Source: Phocaeicola faecalis (GTDB lineage Bacteria > Bacteroidota > Bacteroidia > Bacteroidales > Bacteroidaceae). Taken from it: 64,000 nt of DNA. Below, one piece after another: positions 18,758 through 27,242 of the stretch. The stretch spans positions 1 through 64,000 of the forward strand of contig NZ_JADNRM010000007.1 in assembly GCF_021730445.1 (NCBI RefSeq). The letters are read 5' to 3'. Numbering within the stretch: the stretch's first letter is position 1; each line of letters begins with the position of its first letter. Below the pieces are notes generated by a model. It did no database searches and was not told the origin of the DNA. It was given only the letters and a program-made list of their open reading frames with translations. Made by a program: the position numbers and the translations under genes.

Positions 18758-20143
18758 ATGCAACAGTCTAATTATATAATTGAGGTTAAGGATGTTTCCA
18801 AGTTTTTTGGCGATAAAATAGCATTGGATAACATCAACTTGTATGTGAAAAAAGGAGAATTCGTAACGATTCTGGGTCCTTCGGGATGTGGAAAGACTAC
18901 GCTTTTGCGCCTTATTGCCGGTTTTCAGACCGCTTCGGAAGGAGAAATCCGAATAGCAGGGCAGGAGATTACACAAACTCCGCCACATAAAAGGCCGGTA
19001 AATACCGTATTTCAGAAGTATGCCTTGTTTCCACATCTGAATGTATATGACAATATAGCGTTCGGGTTGAAACTCAAGAAACTTCCCAAACAGACCATTG
19101 AAAAGAAAGTAAAGGCAGCCCTCCGGATGGTGGGGATGACCGATTATGAATATCGTGATGTCAACTCGCTTTCAGGCGGTCAGCAGCAACGTGTGGCCAT
19201 AGCCCGTGCCATTGTGAATGAACCGGAAGTATTGCTCCTCGACGAACCGTTGGCAGCTCTTGACCTGAAGATGCGTAAAGATATGCAGATGGAACTGAAG
19301 GAGATGCATAAAACATTGGGAATCACCTTTGTGTATGTGACACACGATCAGGAAGAAGCTCTCACACTGAGTGATACGATTGTGGTGATGAGTGAGGGGC
19401 GCATTCAGCAGATAGGTACTCCTGTAGACATCTACAATGAACCCATCAACTCATTTGTCGCCGATTTTATCGGAGAGAGCAATATCCTGAACGGCGTAAT
19501 GATAAAAGACAAGTCAGTGCGTTTTGCCGGTGTAGAGTTTGAGTGCGTGGACGAAGGTTTTGGCGAGAATATGCCTGTAGATGTGGTGGTTCGGCCTGAG
19601 GACTGGTACATTTTCCCCCTTTCGGATGCCGCACAGATTACGGGTACGGTTACTTCTTCCATCTTCAAGGGAGTACATTATGAGATGGTTGTTGTGGCAA
19701 ACGGTTATGAGTTTATTGTGCAGGACTACCATCACTTTGACGTGGGACAGGAAGTAGGTCTGCTGGTTAAACCGTTTGACATCCATATCATGAAGAAAGA
19801 GCGTGTATGCAATACTTTCGAGGGAGAGATGGTAGACGAAAATCATGTTGATTTCTTGGGCTGTCATTTCGAATGCCTGCCTGTGAAGGACATCGAACCG
19901 GGCGAGAAAGTAAAAGTAGTGGTGGCATTTAAGGATATTATCCTGCAAGACAACGAAGAAGACGGAACATTAACCGGCGATGTGCGTTTTATCCTTTACA
20001 AAGGCGACCATTACCACCTCACCGTTGCATCGGACTGGGGCGAAGATATTTATGTAGACACCAACGATGTATGGGACAATGGTGACCATGTGGGTATCAG
20101 TATTCTGCCTGAAAAGATTAAAGTAATAAAGATTGTAGATTAA
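18758..20143 (+). CDS. potA: Spermidine/putrescine ABC transporter ATP-binding protein
   Basis: ATPase of the polyamine importer. The Walker A GPSGCGKT is at residues 40-47, and [14 protein letters not shown], the Walker B VLLLDEP and the switch histidine in YVTHDQEEA are all intact. At 461 residues it is about 90 longer than typical PotA. The C-terminal part holds two TOBE-like beta modules (about 240-345 and 345-461, the second starting near [13 protein letters not shown]), apparently a duplication. It is the first gene of potABCD, and the permease gene follows after 15 bases. Confidence 0.94.
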   Translation: MQQSNYIIEVKDVSKFFGDKIALDNINLYVKKGEFVTILGPSGCGKTTLLRLIAGFQTASEGEIRIAGQEITQTPPHKRPVNTVFQKYALFPHLNVYDNIAFGLKLKKLPKQTIEKKVKAALRMVGMTDYEYRDVNSLSGGQQQRVAIARAIVNEPEVLLLDEPLAALDLKMRKDMQMELKEMHKTLGITFVYVTHDQEEALTLSDTIVVMSEGRIQQIGTPVDIYNEPINSFVADFIGESNILNGVMIKDKSVRFAGVEFECVDEGFGENMPVDVVVRPEDWYIFPLSDAAQITGTVTSSIFKGVHYEMVVVANGYEFIVQDYHHFDVGQEVGLLVKPFDIHIMKKERVCNTFEGEMVDENHVDFLGCHFECLPVKDIEPGEKVKVVVAFKDIILQDNEEDGTLTGDVRFILYKGDHYHLTVASDWGEDIYVDTNDVWDNGDHVGISILPEKIKVIKIVD

Positions 20144-20158
20144 TAAAAAAGAAAAGAG

Positions 20159-20956
20159 GTGCTCAGAACAATACGATTCTTCCTGTCCTCGCGTAAGAGT
20201 TGGACTATCCCTTACGTGATATTTTCGGCGATATTTGTTATTCTTCCGCTGCTTCTGATAGTGGTTTATGCATTTATGGACGATGCCGGTCATTTTACTT
20301 TCGGTAATTTTGCTAAATTCTTTGCCCATCCGGAGGCCATCAATACGTTTGTCTATTCCATTGGCGTTGCCATTATTACGACGGTGGTGTGCATTCTGTT
20401 GGGGTATCCTGCCGCTTACATTCTGACGCAGACCCGAATGAAGTATGCGCAAACCATTGTGGTGCTCTTCATCCTTCCCATGTGGGTCAATATCCTGATT
20501 CGTACGTTGGCGACAGTGGCGCTTTTCGACTTTATGGATGTGCCGTTGGGCGAAGGGGCGTTGATATTCGGCATGGTGTATAACTTCCTGCCTTTTATGA
20601 TTTATCCTATTTATAACACATTGCAGAAGTTGGATAAAAGTTATGTGGAGGCAGCGCAAGACTTGGGCGCCAATCCGGTACAGGTGTTCTTTAAGGCAGT
20701 GTTGCCATTGTCTATGCCCGGCATTGTGAGTGGTATTCTCATGGTATTCATGCCCACTATCTCGACATTTGCCATTGCCGAATTGCTGACAATGAACAAT
20801 ATAAAACTGTTTGGTACTACCATTCAGGAAAATATCAATAACAGTATGTGGAACTATGGGGCAGCGCTTTCACTTATCATGCTGTTCTTGATTGGTGCTA
20901 CCACTTTGTTTGCCTCAGATGATAAGGGCAATGATGAAGGAGGTGGCTTATGGTAA
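20159..20956 (+). CDS. potB: Spermidine/putrescine ABC transporter permease
   Basis: First integral membrane component of the polyamine importer, 265 residues with about six hydrophobic helices. The cytoplasmic coupling motif EAAQDLGANPVQVFFKAVLPLS (EAA loop) contacts PotA. The start is GTG at 20159 behind a GAAAAGAG ribosome-binding stretch. The last codons overlap the potC start by seven bases, which suggests coupled translation. Confidence 0.93.
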   Translation: MLRTIRFFLSSRKSWTIPYVIFSAIFVILPLLLIVVYAFMDDAGHFTFGNFAKFFAHPEAINTFVYSIGVAIITTVVCILLGYPAAYILTQTRMKYAQTIVVLFILPMWVNILIRTLATVALFDFMDVPLGEGALIFGMVYNFLPFMIYPIYNTLQKLDKSYVEAAQDLGANPVQVFFKAVLPLSMPGIVSGILMVFMPTISTFAIAELLTMNNIKLFGTTIQENINNSMWNYGAALSLIMLFLIGATTLFASDDKGNDEGGGLW

Positions 20957-21741
20957 AGAAAATATTATGCCAGGGATACCTGTGGCTCCTGTTATTATTG
21001 CTCTATGCCCCTATCTTTATCATTATGATTTATTCTTTTACAGAGGCAAAGGTGTTGGGCAATTGGACAGGATTCTCAACGAAACTTTATTCGTCGCTGT
21101 TCACCACAGGCACTCATCACTCGTTGACCAATGCCCTGATTAATACACTGACCATCGCGCTGATAGCTGCAACGGTTTCCACGTTATTGGGAAGTATCAC
21201 TGCCATCGGCATATTCAATCTGCGTGCCCGTTCGCGCAAGGCAATCAGCTTTGTCAATAATATCCCTATTCTGAACGGCGATATCATCATCGGTATCTCG
21301 CTGTTTCTGCTGTTTGTTTCACTGGGTATTCCTCAGGGATACACTACTGTGGTGTTGGCCCACATTACATTTTGCACGCCATACGTGATTCTGAGTGTAT
21401 TGCCGCGCCTCAAACAGATGAACCCGAATATTTATGAAGCGGCACTTGACTTGGGGGCAACTCCCATGCAGGCGCTTCGCAAAGTGATTATTCCCGAAAT
21501 ACTTCCGGGGATGATTTCAGGTTTCATGCTGGCAGTCACACTGTCTATCGACGATTTTGCCGTTACCGTGTTCACTATCGGCAATGAAGGACTGGAGACT
21601 CTGTCTACCTATATTTATGCCGATGCGCGGAAAGGCGGACTTACTCCCGAACTTCGTCCCCTTTCAACCATTATATTTGTATTGGTGCTGGTGTTGCTTA
21701 TCATAATCAACCGCCGTTCGAGCAAGAAAAAAGAGGCATAA
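20950..21741 (+). CDS. potC: Spermidine/putrescine ABC transporter permease
   Basis: Second permease of the importer, 263 residues, about six membrane helices. The EAA loop reads EAALDLGATPMQALRKVIIPEI. A short basic tail (RRSSKKKEA) ends on the cytoplasmic side. It overlaps the end of potB and is followed four bases later by potD, so all four subunits are co-transcribed. Confidence 0.93.
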   Translation: MVKKILCQGYLWLLLLLLYAPIFIIMIYSFTEAKVLGNWTGFSTKLYSSLFTTGTHHSLTNALINTLTIALIAATVSTLLGSITAIGIFNLRARSRKAISFVNNIPILNGDIIIGISLFLLFVSLGIPQGYTTVVLAHITFCTPYVILSVLPRLKQMNPNIYEAALDLGATPMQALRKVIIPEILPGMISGFMLAVTLSIDDFAVTVFTIGNEGLETLSTYIYADARKGGLTPELRPLSTIIFVLVLVLLIIINRRSSKKKEA

Positions 21742-21745
21742 GAAG

Positions 21746-23086
21746 ATGAAGATAAAGATGAATAAATGGATAGTGGCATGCGCCTGCGGGTTACTTTCAC
21801 TCACGGGATGCTACAACACGGGCGAACCTCGTGAAAATGTGCTGAAGATATACAATTGGGCAGACTATATCGATGAAGATGTGCTTGCCGAATTTCCCGA
21901 ATGGTATAAAGAGCAAACGGGTGAGGACATCCGTATCGTTTATCAGACCTTCGATATCAATGAAATCATGCTGACCAAAATTGAACGCGGTCATGAGGAC
22001 TTTGATGTGGTATGTCCTTCAGAGTATATCATCGAGCGAATGTTGAAGAAGAACCTGTTGCTGCCTATTGATACAGCTTTTGGTAAGACTCCTAATTATT
22101 TGCATAACGAGTCTCCCTATATCCGCGAGCAGTTGGATAAGTTGAGTCAGCCGGGGCGCCGTGCTTCCGATTATGCCATCGGATATATGTGGGGAACGGC
22201 CGGACTTCTGTATAATACAGACCATGTTCCTGCGGAAGATGCCAAGACATGGGCGAGCCTGTGGAATCTCAAGTACAAGAATAAAATCTTGATGAAAGAG
22301 AGCTACCGTGATGCCTACGGAACAGCCCTTATCTATGCCAACAGCGAAAACCTGAAAGAGGGGAAGGTGACGGTGGAAGAGTTGATGAACAACTATTCAC
22401 AGGCATCTATCGATACGGTAGAGAAGTACTTGAAGGCCATGAAGCCTCTGATAGCCGGTTGGGAAGCTGATTTTGGAAAGGAGATGATGACTAAAAACAA
22501 GGCATGGCTCAACATGACTTGGAGTGGAGATGCAGTATGGGCAATCGAAGAAGCCGATGCTGTGGGAGTAAACTTGGATTATGAAGTGCCTGAGGAGGGG
22601 AGTAATGTGTGGTATGACGGTTGGGTGATTCCCAAGTATGCCCGCAATGTGAAGGCTGCCAGTTATTTTATCAATTACCTGTGCCGTCCTGAAGTTGCTT
22701 TGCGCAATATGGACGCCTGCGGTTATGTGAGTTCTGTTGCCACTCCCGAAATATTGGAAGAGAAGATAGATACGGCTCTGAACTATTATTCCGATTTGAG
22801 CTATTTCTTTGGTCCGGAAGCAGATAGTGTCCGGATTGACAAGGTGCAGTATCCTGATCGTCGTGTGGTGGAACGTTGTGCCATGATTCGTGATTCGGGT
22901 GACCGTACGGAGGCGGTGTTGGAAATGTGGTCGCGTGTGAAAGGGGATAATCTTGGATTGGGAATTGTGGTCGTGATATTTGTATCGGTCGGAGTGATGC
23001 TGGTGTATACGGTTTACAGACGGATACAGCGCTATCAATATGAGAAATCACAACGTCGCCGCAGGAGACACCGCAAAAGGAGATAA
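21746..23086 (+). CDS. potD: Polyamine-binding lipoprotein with extra C-terminal membrane anchor
   Basis: Substrate-binding component of the potABCD importer. It starts with a lipoprotein signal (LLSLTGC, Cys about residue 22). A PotD-type periplasmic binding fold follows: VLKIYNWADYIDEDVL near the start, MWGTAGLLYNTD, and LNMTWSGDAVWAIEEAD of the polyamine site. Unlike ordinary PotD (about 350 residues), this 446-residue protein continues into a hydrophobic helix (LGIVVVIFVSVGVMLVYTVY) and a very basic tail (SQRRRRRHRKRR). It would therefore be anchored at both ends, perhaps beside the permease. The anchor is visible in the sequence; its effect is inference. Confidence 0.9.
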   Translation: MKIKMNKWIVACACGLLSLTGCYNTGEPRENVLKIYNWADYIDEDVLAEFPEWYKEQTGEDIRIVYQTFDINEIMLTKIERGHEDFDVVCPSEYIIERMLKKNLLLPIDTAFGKTPNYLHNESPYIREQLDKLSQPGRRASDYAIGYMWGTAGLLYNTDHVPAEDAKTWASLWNLKYKNKILMKESYRDAYGTALIYANSENLKEGKVTVEELMNNYSQASIDTVEKYLKAMKPLIAGWEADFGKEMMTKNKAWLNMTWSGDAVWAIEEADAVGVNLDYEVPEEGSNVWYDGWVIPKYARNVKAASYFINYLCRPEVALRNMDACGYVSSVATPEILEEKIDTALNYYSDLSYFFGPEADSVRIDKVQYPDRRVVERCAMIRDSGDRTEAVLEMWSRVKGDNLGLGIVVVIFVSVGVMLVYTVYRRIQRYQYEKSQRRRRRHRKRR

Positions 23087-23141
23087 TTCTTCTTGTTGCC
23101 GGTGAAATGCCGGGCTCACGGATTTTATAAAAAACAACAGA

Positions 23142-23290
23142 GGGTGTGTCAAAACTAAATCGGTCTATCCCATCGTCAGCTGTAGGGGCAGGGTTTGCCT
23201 GCCCGAAGACACAAAGCAAACTGTTTTCGGGCGAGCGAACCTCGCCCCTACGAACTAAACGACAGTATTATCCACGTTTTAACACAACCC
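23142..23290 (-). repeat. Palindromic ~150-bp element, copy 2
   Basis: The same element as at 15118, in opposite orientation, between the convergent potD and prs genes. Here the terminal inverted repeats extend further: AACAGAGGGTGTGTCAAAAC on the left and the complement of GTTTTAACACAACCCTCTGTT on the right, starting four bases outside the listed limits. Both GTAGGGGC-type hairpins are intact. Confidence 0.8.
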
Positions 23291-23322
23291 TCTGTTTCTC
23301 TCTATCTTCTTATCTACTGAAA

Positions 23323-24261
23323 TTAGATAATATATTGGTCTGAAATAGACTCGTTATTCATCACGCGGCGAATTGTTTCAGCAAACATATCAGCGATAGT
23401 CAGCTGTTTCACCTTGGCACAACGGTTAGAATAAGGAATACTGTCTGTAAACAGCATTTCTTCCAAACCGGAATTTTGAACGCGTTCGGAAGCAGGACCG
23501 GACATCACACAGTGGGAAGCAATGGCGCGGACAGAAATGGCTCCGGCTTCCTTCATGATATCGGCAGCTTTGGTAATTGTACCGGCTGTATCCACCATGT
23601 CGTCAATCAAGATGACATTTTTGTCTTTCACGTCACCGATAATCTGCATAGTAGCCACTACGTTTGCTCTTTCGCGAGTCTTGTTGCACAATACCAAAGG
23701 TACATCAAGGTATTTGGCGTATGTGCTGGCACGCTTGGAACCTCCCACGTCGGGAGTGGCGATTACAAGGTTTTCAAGGTTCAGCGACTGAATGTAGGGC
23801 AAGAAGATGCCTGATGCATACAGGTGGTCTACCGGAATGTTGAAGAAACCCTGAATCTGGTCGGCGTGCAAGTCCATGGTAATCAAACGGTCGATACCTG
23901 CTACACTCAGCAAGTCAGCCACCAGTTTGGCACCGATAGAAACACGCGGTTTGTCTTTTCTGTCTTGGCGAGCCCATCCGAAGTAAGGGATAACGGCTAC
24001 GATGCTTTTGGCAGAAGCTCTTTTTGCTGCGTCAATCATCAGCAGCAGTTCCATCAGGTTGTCAGAATTAGGAAAGGTAGATTGCACTAAGAATACATGG
24101 GCACCTCTAATTGACTCTTCGAAGGAAACAGCAAATTCACCATCTGCAAAGTGTGTAATGTTCATGTTTCCCAGTTCGCAGCCGAGGCTGTTGCAAATTT
24201 TTTCTGCAAGGTATTTCGAGTTTGTTCCCGAGAATACTTTAAAAGGAGATGTTTTACTCAT
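23323..24261 (-). CDS. prs: Ribose-phosphate pyrophosphokinase
   Basis: Makes PRPP from ribose-5-phosphate and ATP for nucleotide, histidine and NAD synthesis. The 312-residue length is typical. Visible motifs: FADGEFAVSFEESIRG, the metal/ATP region DLHADQIQGFF, the flexible loop around GGSKRASTYAK, and the PRPP-binding DDMVDTAGTITKAA. It is a single-gene unit with its own promoter on the minus strand. Confidence 0.97.
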   Translation of the reverse strand: MSKTSPFKVFSGTNSKYLAEKICNSLGCELGNMNITHFADGEFAVSFEESIRGAHVFLVQSTFPNSDNLMELLLMIDAAKRASAKSIVAVIPYFGWARQDRKDKPRVSIGAKLVADLLSVAGIDRLITMDLHADQIQGFFNIPVDHLYASGIFLPYIQSLNLENLVIATPDVGGSKRASTYAKYLDVPLVLCNKTRERANVVATMQIIGDVKDKNVILIDDMVDTAGTITKAADIMKEAGAISVRAIASHCVMSGPASERVQNSGLEEMLFTDSIPYSNRCAKVKQLTIADMFAETIRRVMNNESISDQYII

Positions 24262-24297
24262 TTTGTAATAGATATTACCTATTTGTTAATTTGCGTG

Positions 24298-24305
24298 CAA
24301 AGGTA
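24298..24305 (-). promoter_or_regulatory. -7 box of prs
   Basis: Minus-strand TACCTTTG, a TAnnTTTG match, 37 bases upstream of the prs start codon. Confidence 0.6.
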
Positions 24306-24419
24306 CATATTATAATTAGAATTTAAAAATCGAACATTAAAAATTAATTCGTATTCTTTTAAACGCCTTTTTTCGGGCAAGAATATGCATTTCTTTTCTC
24401 TGTTTCTCTTTGCTTTTAG

Positions 24420-25028
24420 TTAATCCGCCAACTTTTTCAGTTTGCGAAAGTGTTCTATCAACAATCGGTAGTCGCGGTCGCAGCGTGTATCGAACTTATT
24501 CCACAACGCGCCCAAGATGGCTGCTCCGCCAAAGCCGAAGTCTTTTACCTCTAAGATATTGTCCACATCAATGCCACCCAGTGCAATCACTTTCTTGTCG
24601 ATAATGCCGGCTTTGTCGGCGGCACGAAGTTCTTCGGCCGTATAAGCGGAGTTGTAGTTCATCTTGGAGATGCTGTTGAATACAGGACTCAGAAAAACAT
24701 AGTCACACGCTTGCTTGCGTTCCTTTGCTTCGTCTAAAGAGTGGCATGAGCAACTGATATGCCCTTTATAGTTTTCGGGTGGATTGGGGTTGCGGCCGTT
24801 CAGGTGAATGCCTTTCAACTTATATTCATCCTTCAGATAGAAATGTCCGTGCACCACGATGCGTTTATGGTACTGTTCGGGAATCAAGGTGAGCAGCCGT
24901 TCGGCGAACATGGGCGCTGTGTCGGGCTTGCGCAGATGGAGTGTGTCCAGTCCTTCCTCAAACAGGGCCGTGATTATCTTGTCTTCCTCCACAAAATATG
25001 TGGGGGTTGTGATTAGAATTAACTTCAT
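24420..25028 (-). CDS. ThiE/TenI-like protein, divergent thiamine phosphate synthase paralogue
   Basis: A 202-residue TIM-barrel protein related to ThiE. It keeps the LHLRKPD strand and a GGI phosphate-binding motif (VIALGGIDVDN). The strand that in ThiE carries the metal-binding aspartate (canonical IIDDH) reads VVHGHFYL instead, and the usual GPxxxTxTK loop is changed to SPVFNSISKMNY. A canonical ThiE is encoded in the nearby operon at 30965. This copy may have a different or regulatory role (TenI-like); its catalytic activity is uncertain. It has its own promoter and is separated from thiF by a terminator, so it is outside the thi operon. Confidence 0.8.
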   Translation of the reverse strand: MKLILITTPTYFVEEDKIITALFEEGLDTLHLRKPDTAPMFAERLLTLIPEQYHKRIVVHGHFYLKDEYKLKGIHLNGRNPNPPENYKGHISCSCHSLDEAKERKQACDYVFLSPVFNSISKMNYNSAYTAEELRAADKAGIIDKKVIALGGIDVDNILEVKDFGFGGAAILGALWNKFDTRCDRDYRLLIEHFRKLKKLAD

Positions 25029-25049
25029 ACTTTTCAATTAATTGCTAAG

Positions 25050-25057
25050 CAAAGATA
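25050..25057 (-). promoter_or_regulatory. -7 box of thiE paralogue
   Basis: Minus-strand TATCTTTG, 22 bases before the ATG at 25028. It shows that this gene is transcribed on its own. Confidence 0.55.
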
Positions 25058-25122
25058 GTAATCAATATGTAATATTCCTAGTAGTTTGCTGTATTTATTT
25101 AACGGTTGTGGGGAGAAGCTAT

Positions 25123-25165
25123 AAATAAAAAAATCTTCGTCGACCTTCACAGGCAAACGAAGATT
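25123..25165 (-). terminator. Terminator of the thiamine operon
   Basis: On the minus strand AATCTTCGT and ACGAAGATT form a hairpin followed by TTTTTTATTTAT, about 70 bases after the thiF stop. Confidence 0.75.
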
Positions 25166-25234
25166 AAGGGTTTATTATGGTTACAAAGGTAATATAAAAA
25201 ATGGATAAAGCAATACTTTGCACCATAAAAGATT

Positions 25235-25933
25235 TTATTTTTCTAAGAAGAGGATGTGCGTCTCCATCGTCATGAGGTCGATAACCCATAATTTGCCGCT
25301 TAGCACTTCACCATATCCGCCTATTACTTTCAGTACTTCGGTTGCCTCAGCGCATCCCACCATGCCGGGAGTCACTCCAAGTACGCCTTTGGGCGGGTGG
25401 GGCATGGAGAGCATTTCGTCTTCCTCCGGAAAAAAGTGGCGATAGTTCGGGCCGCCTTGGTAATTGAATACAGACACTTGCCCGTCGAAAGCGCGGATGG
25501 CACCATATACATAGACCTTGCCCAACTGTACGCAAGTGTCATTGATGAGGTAGCGGGTGGCGAAGTTGTCGCATCCGTCGACCACGATGTCGTATTGGCT
25601 GATAATTTCGACGGCATTCTCTATGGTGAGCCGATGAGGGTAGGCATTGATTCGTATGGAGCTGTTCAGGGCTTCGAGACGTTTCTTGGCTTGGATAGCC
25701 TTGTGCATACCTACTTCGGTTTCGCTATAGAGCACCTGGCGTTGTAAGTTGCTGACGCTTACCACGTCATCGTCCATTAGTCCGATGGTGCCCACTCCGG
25801 CTCCTGTCAGGTATAAGGCGATGGGGGAGCCCAGTCCGCCTACACCGACTATAAGGACTTTGGCGCGTTGGAGGCGCTGTTGTCCTCCTTCTCCCAGTTC
25901 GGGGAGAAGGATTTGACGGTTGTATCTTTCCAT
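25235..25933 (-). CDS. thiF: ThiF-type ThiS adenylyltransferase (HesA/MoeB/ThiF family)
   Basis: Activates the C-terminus of ThiS by adenylation so that sulfur can be loaded for thiazole synthesis. The 232-residue protein shows the nucleotide-binding GVGGLGSPIALYLTGAG, the RYNRQILLPELG opening and the acidic DGCDNFATRYLIND active-site region. The paired CxxC zinc motifs seen in many MoeB/ThiF proteins are not visible. It is the last gene of the thi operon, and a minus-strand terminator follows. A 152-base spacer with a 22-base periodic repeat separates it from thiH. Confidence 0.88.
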   Translation of the reverse strand: MERYNRQILLPELGEGGQQRLQRAKVLIVGVGGLGSPIALYLTGAGVGTIGLMDDDVVSVSNLQRQVLYSETEVGMHKAIQAKKRLEALNSSIRINAYPHRLTIENAVEIISQYDIVVDGCDNFATRYLINDTCVQLGKVYVYGAIRAFDGQVSVFNYQGGPNYRHFFPEEDEMLSMPHPPKGVLGVTPGMVGCAEATEVLKVIGGYGEVLSGKLWVIDLMTMETHILFLEK

Positions 25934-25962
25934 ATCTTATGCTCGCGTTTATCGTTTCATTC

Positions 25963-26041
25963 GAGTGATTATATTTCCTCACCAGAGTGATATAATTGAA
26001 TCTGCTGGGTGATGTAGTTTCATCACTAAGGTGATACGATT
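25963..26041. repeat. Four GTGAT motifs at exact 22-bp spacing between thiH and thiF
   Basis: GTGAT occurs at 25965, 25987, 26009 and 26031, each 22 bases apart, inside degenerate AT-rich units (GAGTGATTATA, GAGTGATATAAT, GGGTGATGTAG, AGGTGATACGAT). It could be a decayed tandem repeat or a row of binding sites on one face of the helix. Confidence 0.5.
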
Positions 26042-26085
26042 ATATCGAAAGGCTGTGTGAGGAGGTTTGATACTGTCTGTATTGC

Positions 26086-27216
26086 TTATCGCGTTAACGT
26101 GAATTGGTCAAAGGAAGCGTCCCAGTCTTTCCATACCGGTTCTCGTCCTAATGATTTCAGTGCGCGTTCCACTTCTACGGCCGTACGCTCGTCGCTTACA
26201 TGGAATTGTTCCAAGGCTTGCGGATACGTATAGTAGCCTCCCGGTTCGGTTTTGCTTTCGGCGCTCATGGTGGTGACGCCCAGTCCTGCCATGTTGTCGC
26301 GGATGTGTGCCGGTTCGCGGGTGGAATAGGAGATGTCTACATCATGGTCGAAGATGCGCATGGCGAAAGTGAGTTGCGCCAGTTCGCGGTCGTTCATGAT
26401 GACATTCGGCTGGAAGCCGCCGTTCTCTGCCGGACGCATACGGGGGAAGTTGACACTGTATTTTGTTTTCCAGTACTTTTTCTGTAGATAGCGCAGGTGG
26501 TAGGCCATCATGGTCACGTCGGTGCGCCACTCTTCCAGTCCGATGAGGACACCCATACCGATGGAGTGAACGCCTGCCTGCCCCATACGGTCGAAGCCGT
26601 CGACACGCCATTCGAACTTGGATTTCATTCCGCGCGGATGATATACGTTGTAACGGGCTTTGTTGTAAGTCTCCTGAAAGCAGATGACACCATTCAGTCC
26701 GTGTTCCTTCAGTTCGGCATATTCTTCGGCTTTGAGGGGCATTACTTCTATTTTCAGATTGCTGAAGTATTTTTTGGCAATGTCCAGTGCTTTGGCAAGA
26801 TAAGGGACTCCGGCTTTGGCAGGATTCTCGCCGGTTACCAACAGCAGGTTTTCAAACGGACCGAGTTTCTTGATTGCTTTGTATTCATCTTCCATCTGCT
26901 CGGGGGTGAGGATGGTGCGTGCCATCGGATTGCTGATATGGAAACCGCAATACACACAGGAGTTAGTGCAGGAGTTTGTTATATATAGAGGTATAAACAT
27001 GGAGATGGTCTTGCCGAAACGTTCTTCAGTGTATTTCTTGCTTAGTTGTGCCATCGGCTCCAGGTATTTTGCTGCTGCGGGAGAGATGAGTGCCATAAAG
27101 TCGTCTACGTCGCAATGCTCTTTGCTGAGGGCGCGAAGCACGTCACTCTCTGTCTTGGAGTAGATGGCTTTGGTGGTTTCCTCCCAATCTATTTTTTCAA
27201 GTTCTTCTGAAAACAT
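26086..27216 (-). CDS. thiH: 2-iminoacetate synthase (tyrosine lyase)
   Basis: Radical SAM enzyme that cleaves tyrosine to dehydroglycine for the thiazole ring, the anaerobic alternative to glycine oxidase ThiO. The 376-residue protein carries the 4Fe-4S cluster motif CTNSCVYCGF (C-x3-C-x2-C) near residue 82 and the later MRPAENGGFQPN and REPAHIRDNMAGLGVTTMSA blocks of ThiH. Use of ThiH fits an anaerobe. It follows the RAYT gene by 26 bases and belongs to the riboswitch-controlled operon. Confidence 0.95.
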   Translation of the reverse strand: MFSEELEKIDWEETTKAIYSKTESDVLRALSKEHCDVDDFMALISPAAAKYLEPMAQLSKKYTEERFGKTISMFIPLYITNSCTNSCVYCGFHISNPMARTILTPEQMEDEYKAIKKLGPFENLLLVTGENPAKAGVPYLAKALDIAKKYFSNLKIEVMPLKAEEYAELKEHGLNGVICFQETYNKARYNVYHPRGMKSKFEWRVDGFDRMGQAGVHSIGMGVLIGLEEWRTDVTMMAYHLRYLQKKYWKTKYSVNFPRMRPAENGGFQPNVIMNDRELAQLTFAMRIFDHDVDISYSTREPAHIRDNMAGLGVTTMSAESKTEPGGYYTYPQALEQFHVSDERTAVEVERALKSLGREPVWKDWDASFDQFTLTR

Positions 27217-27242
27217 GATAGTTATTATTTTTTATTGTTCTG

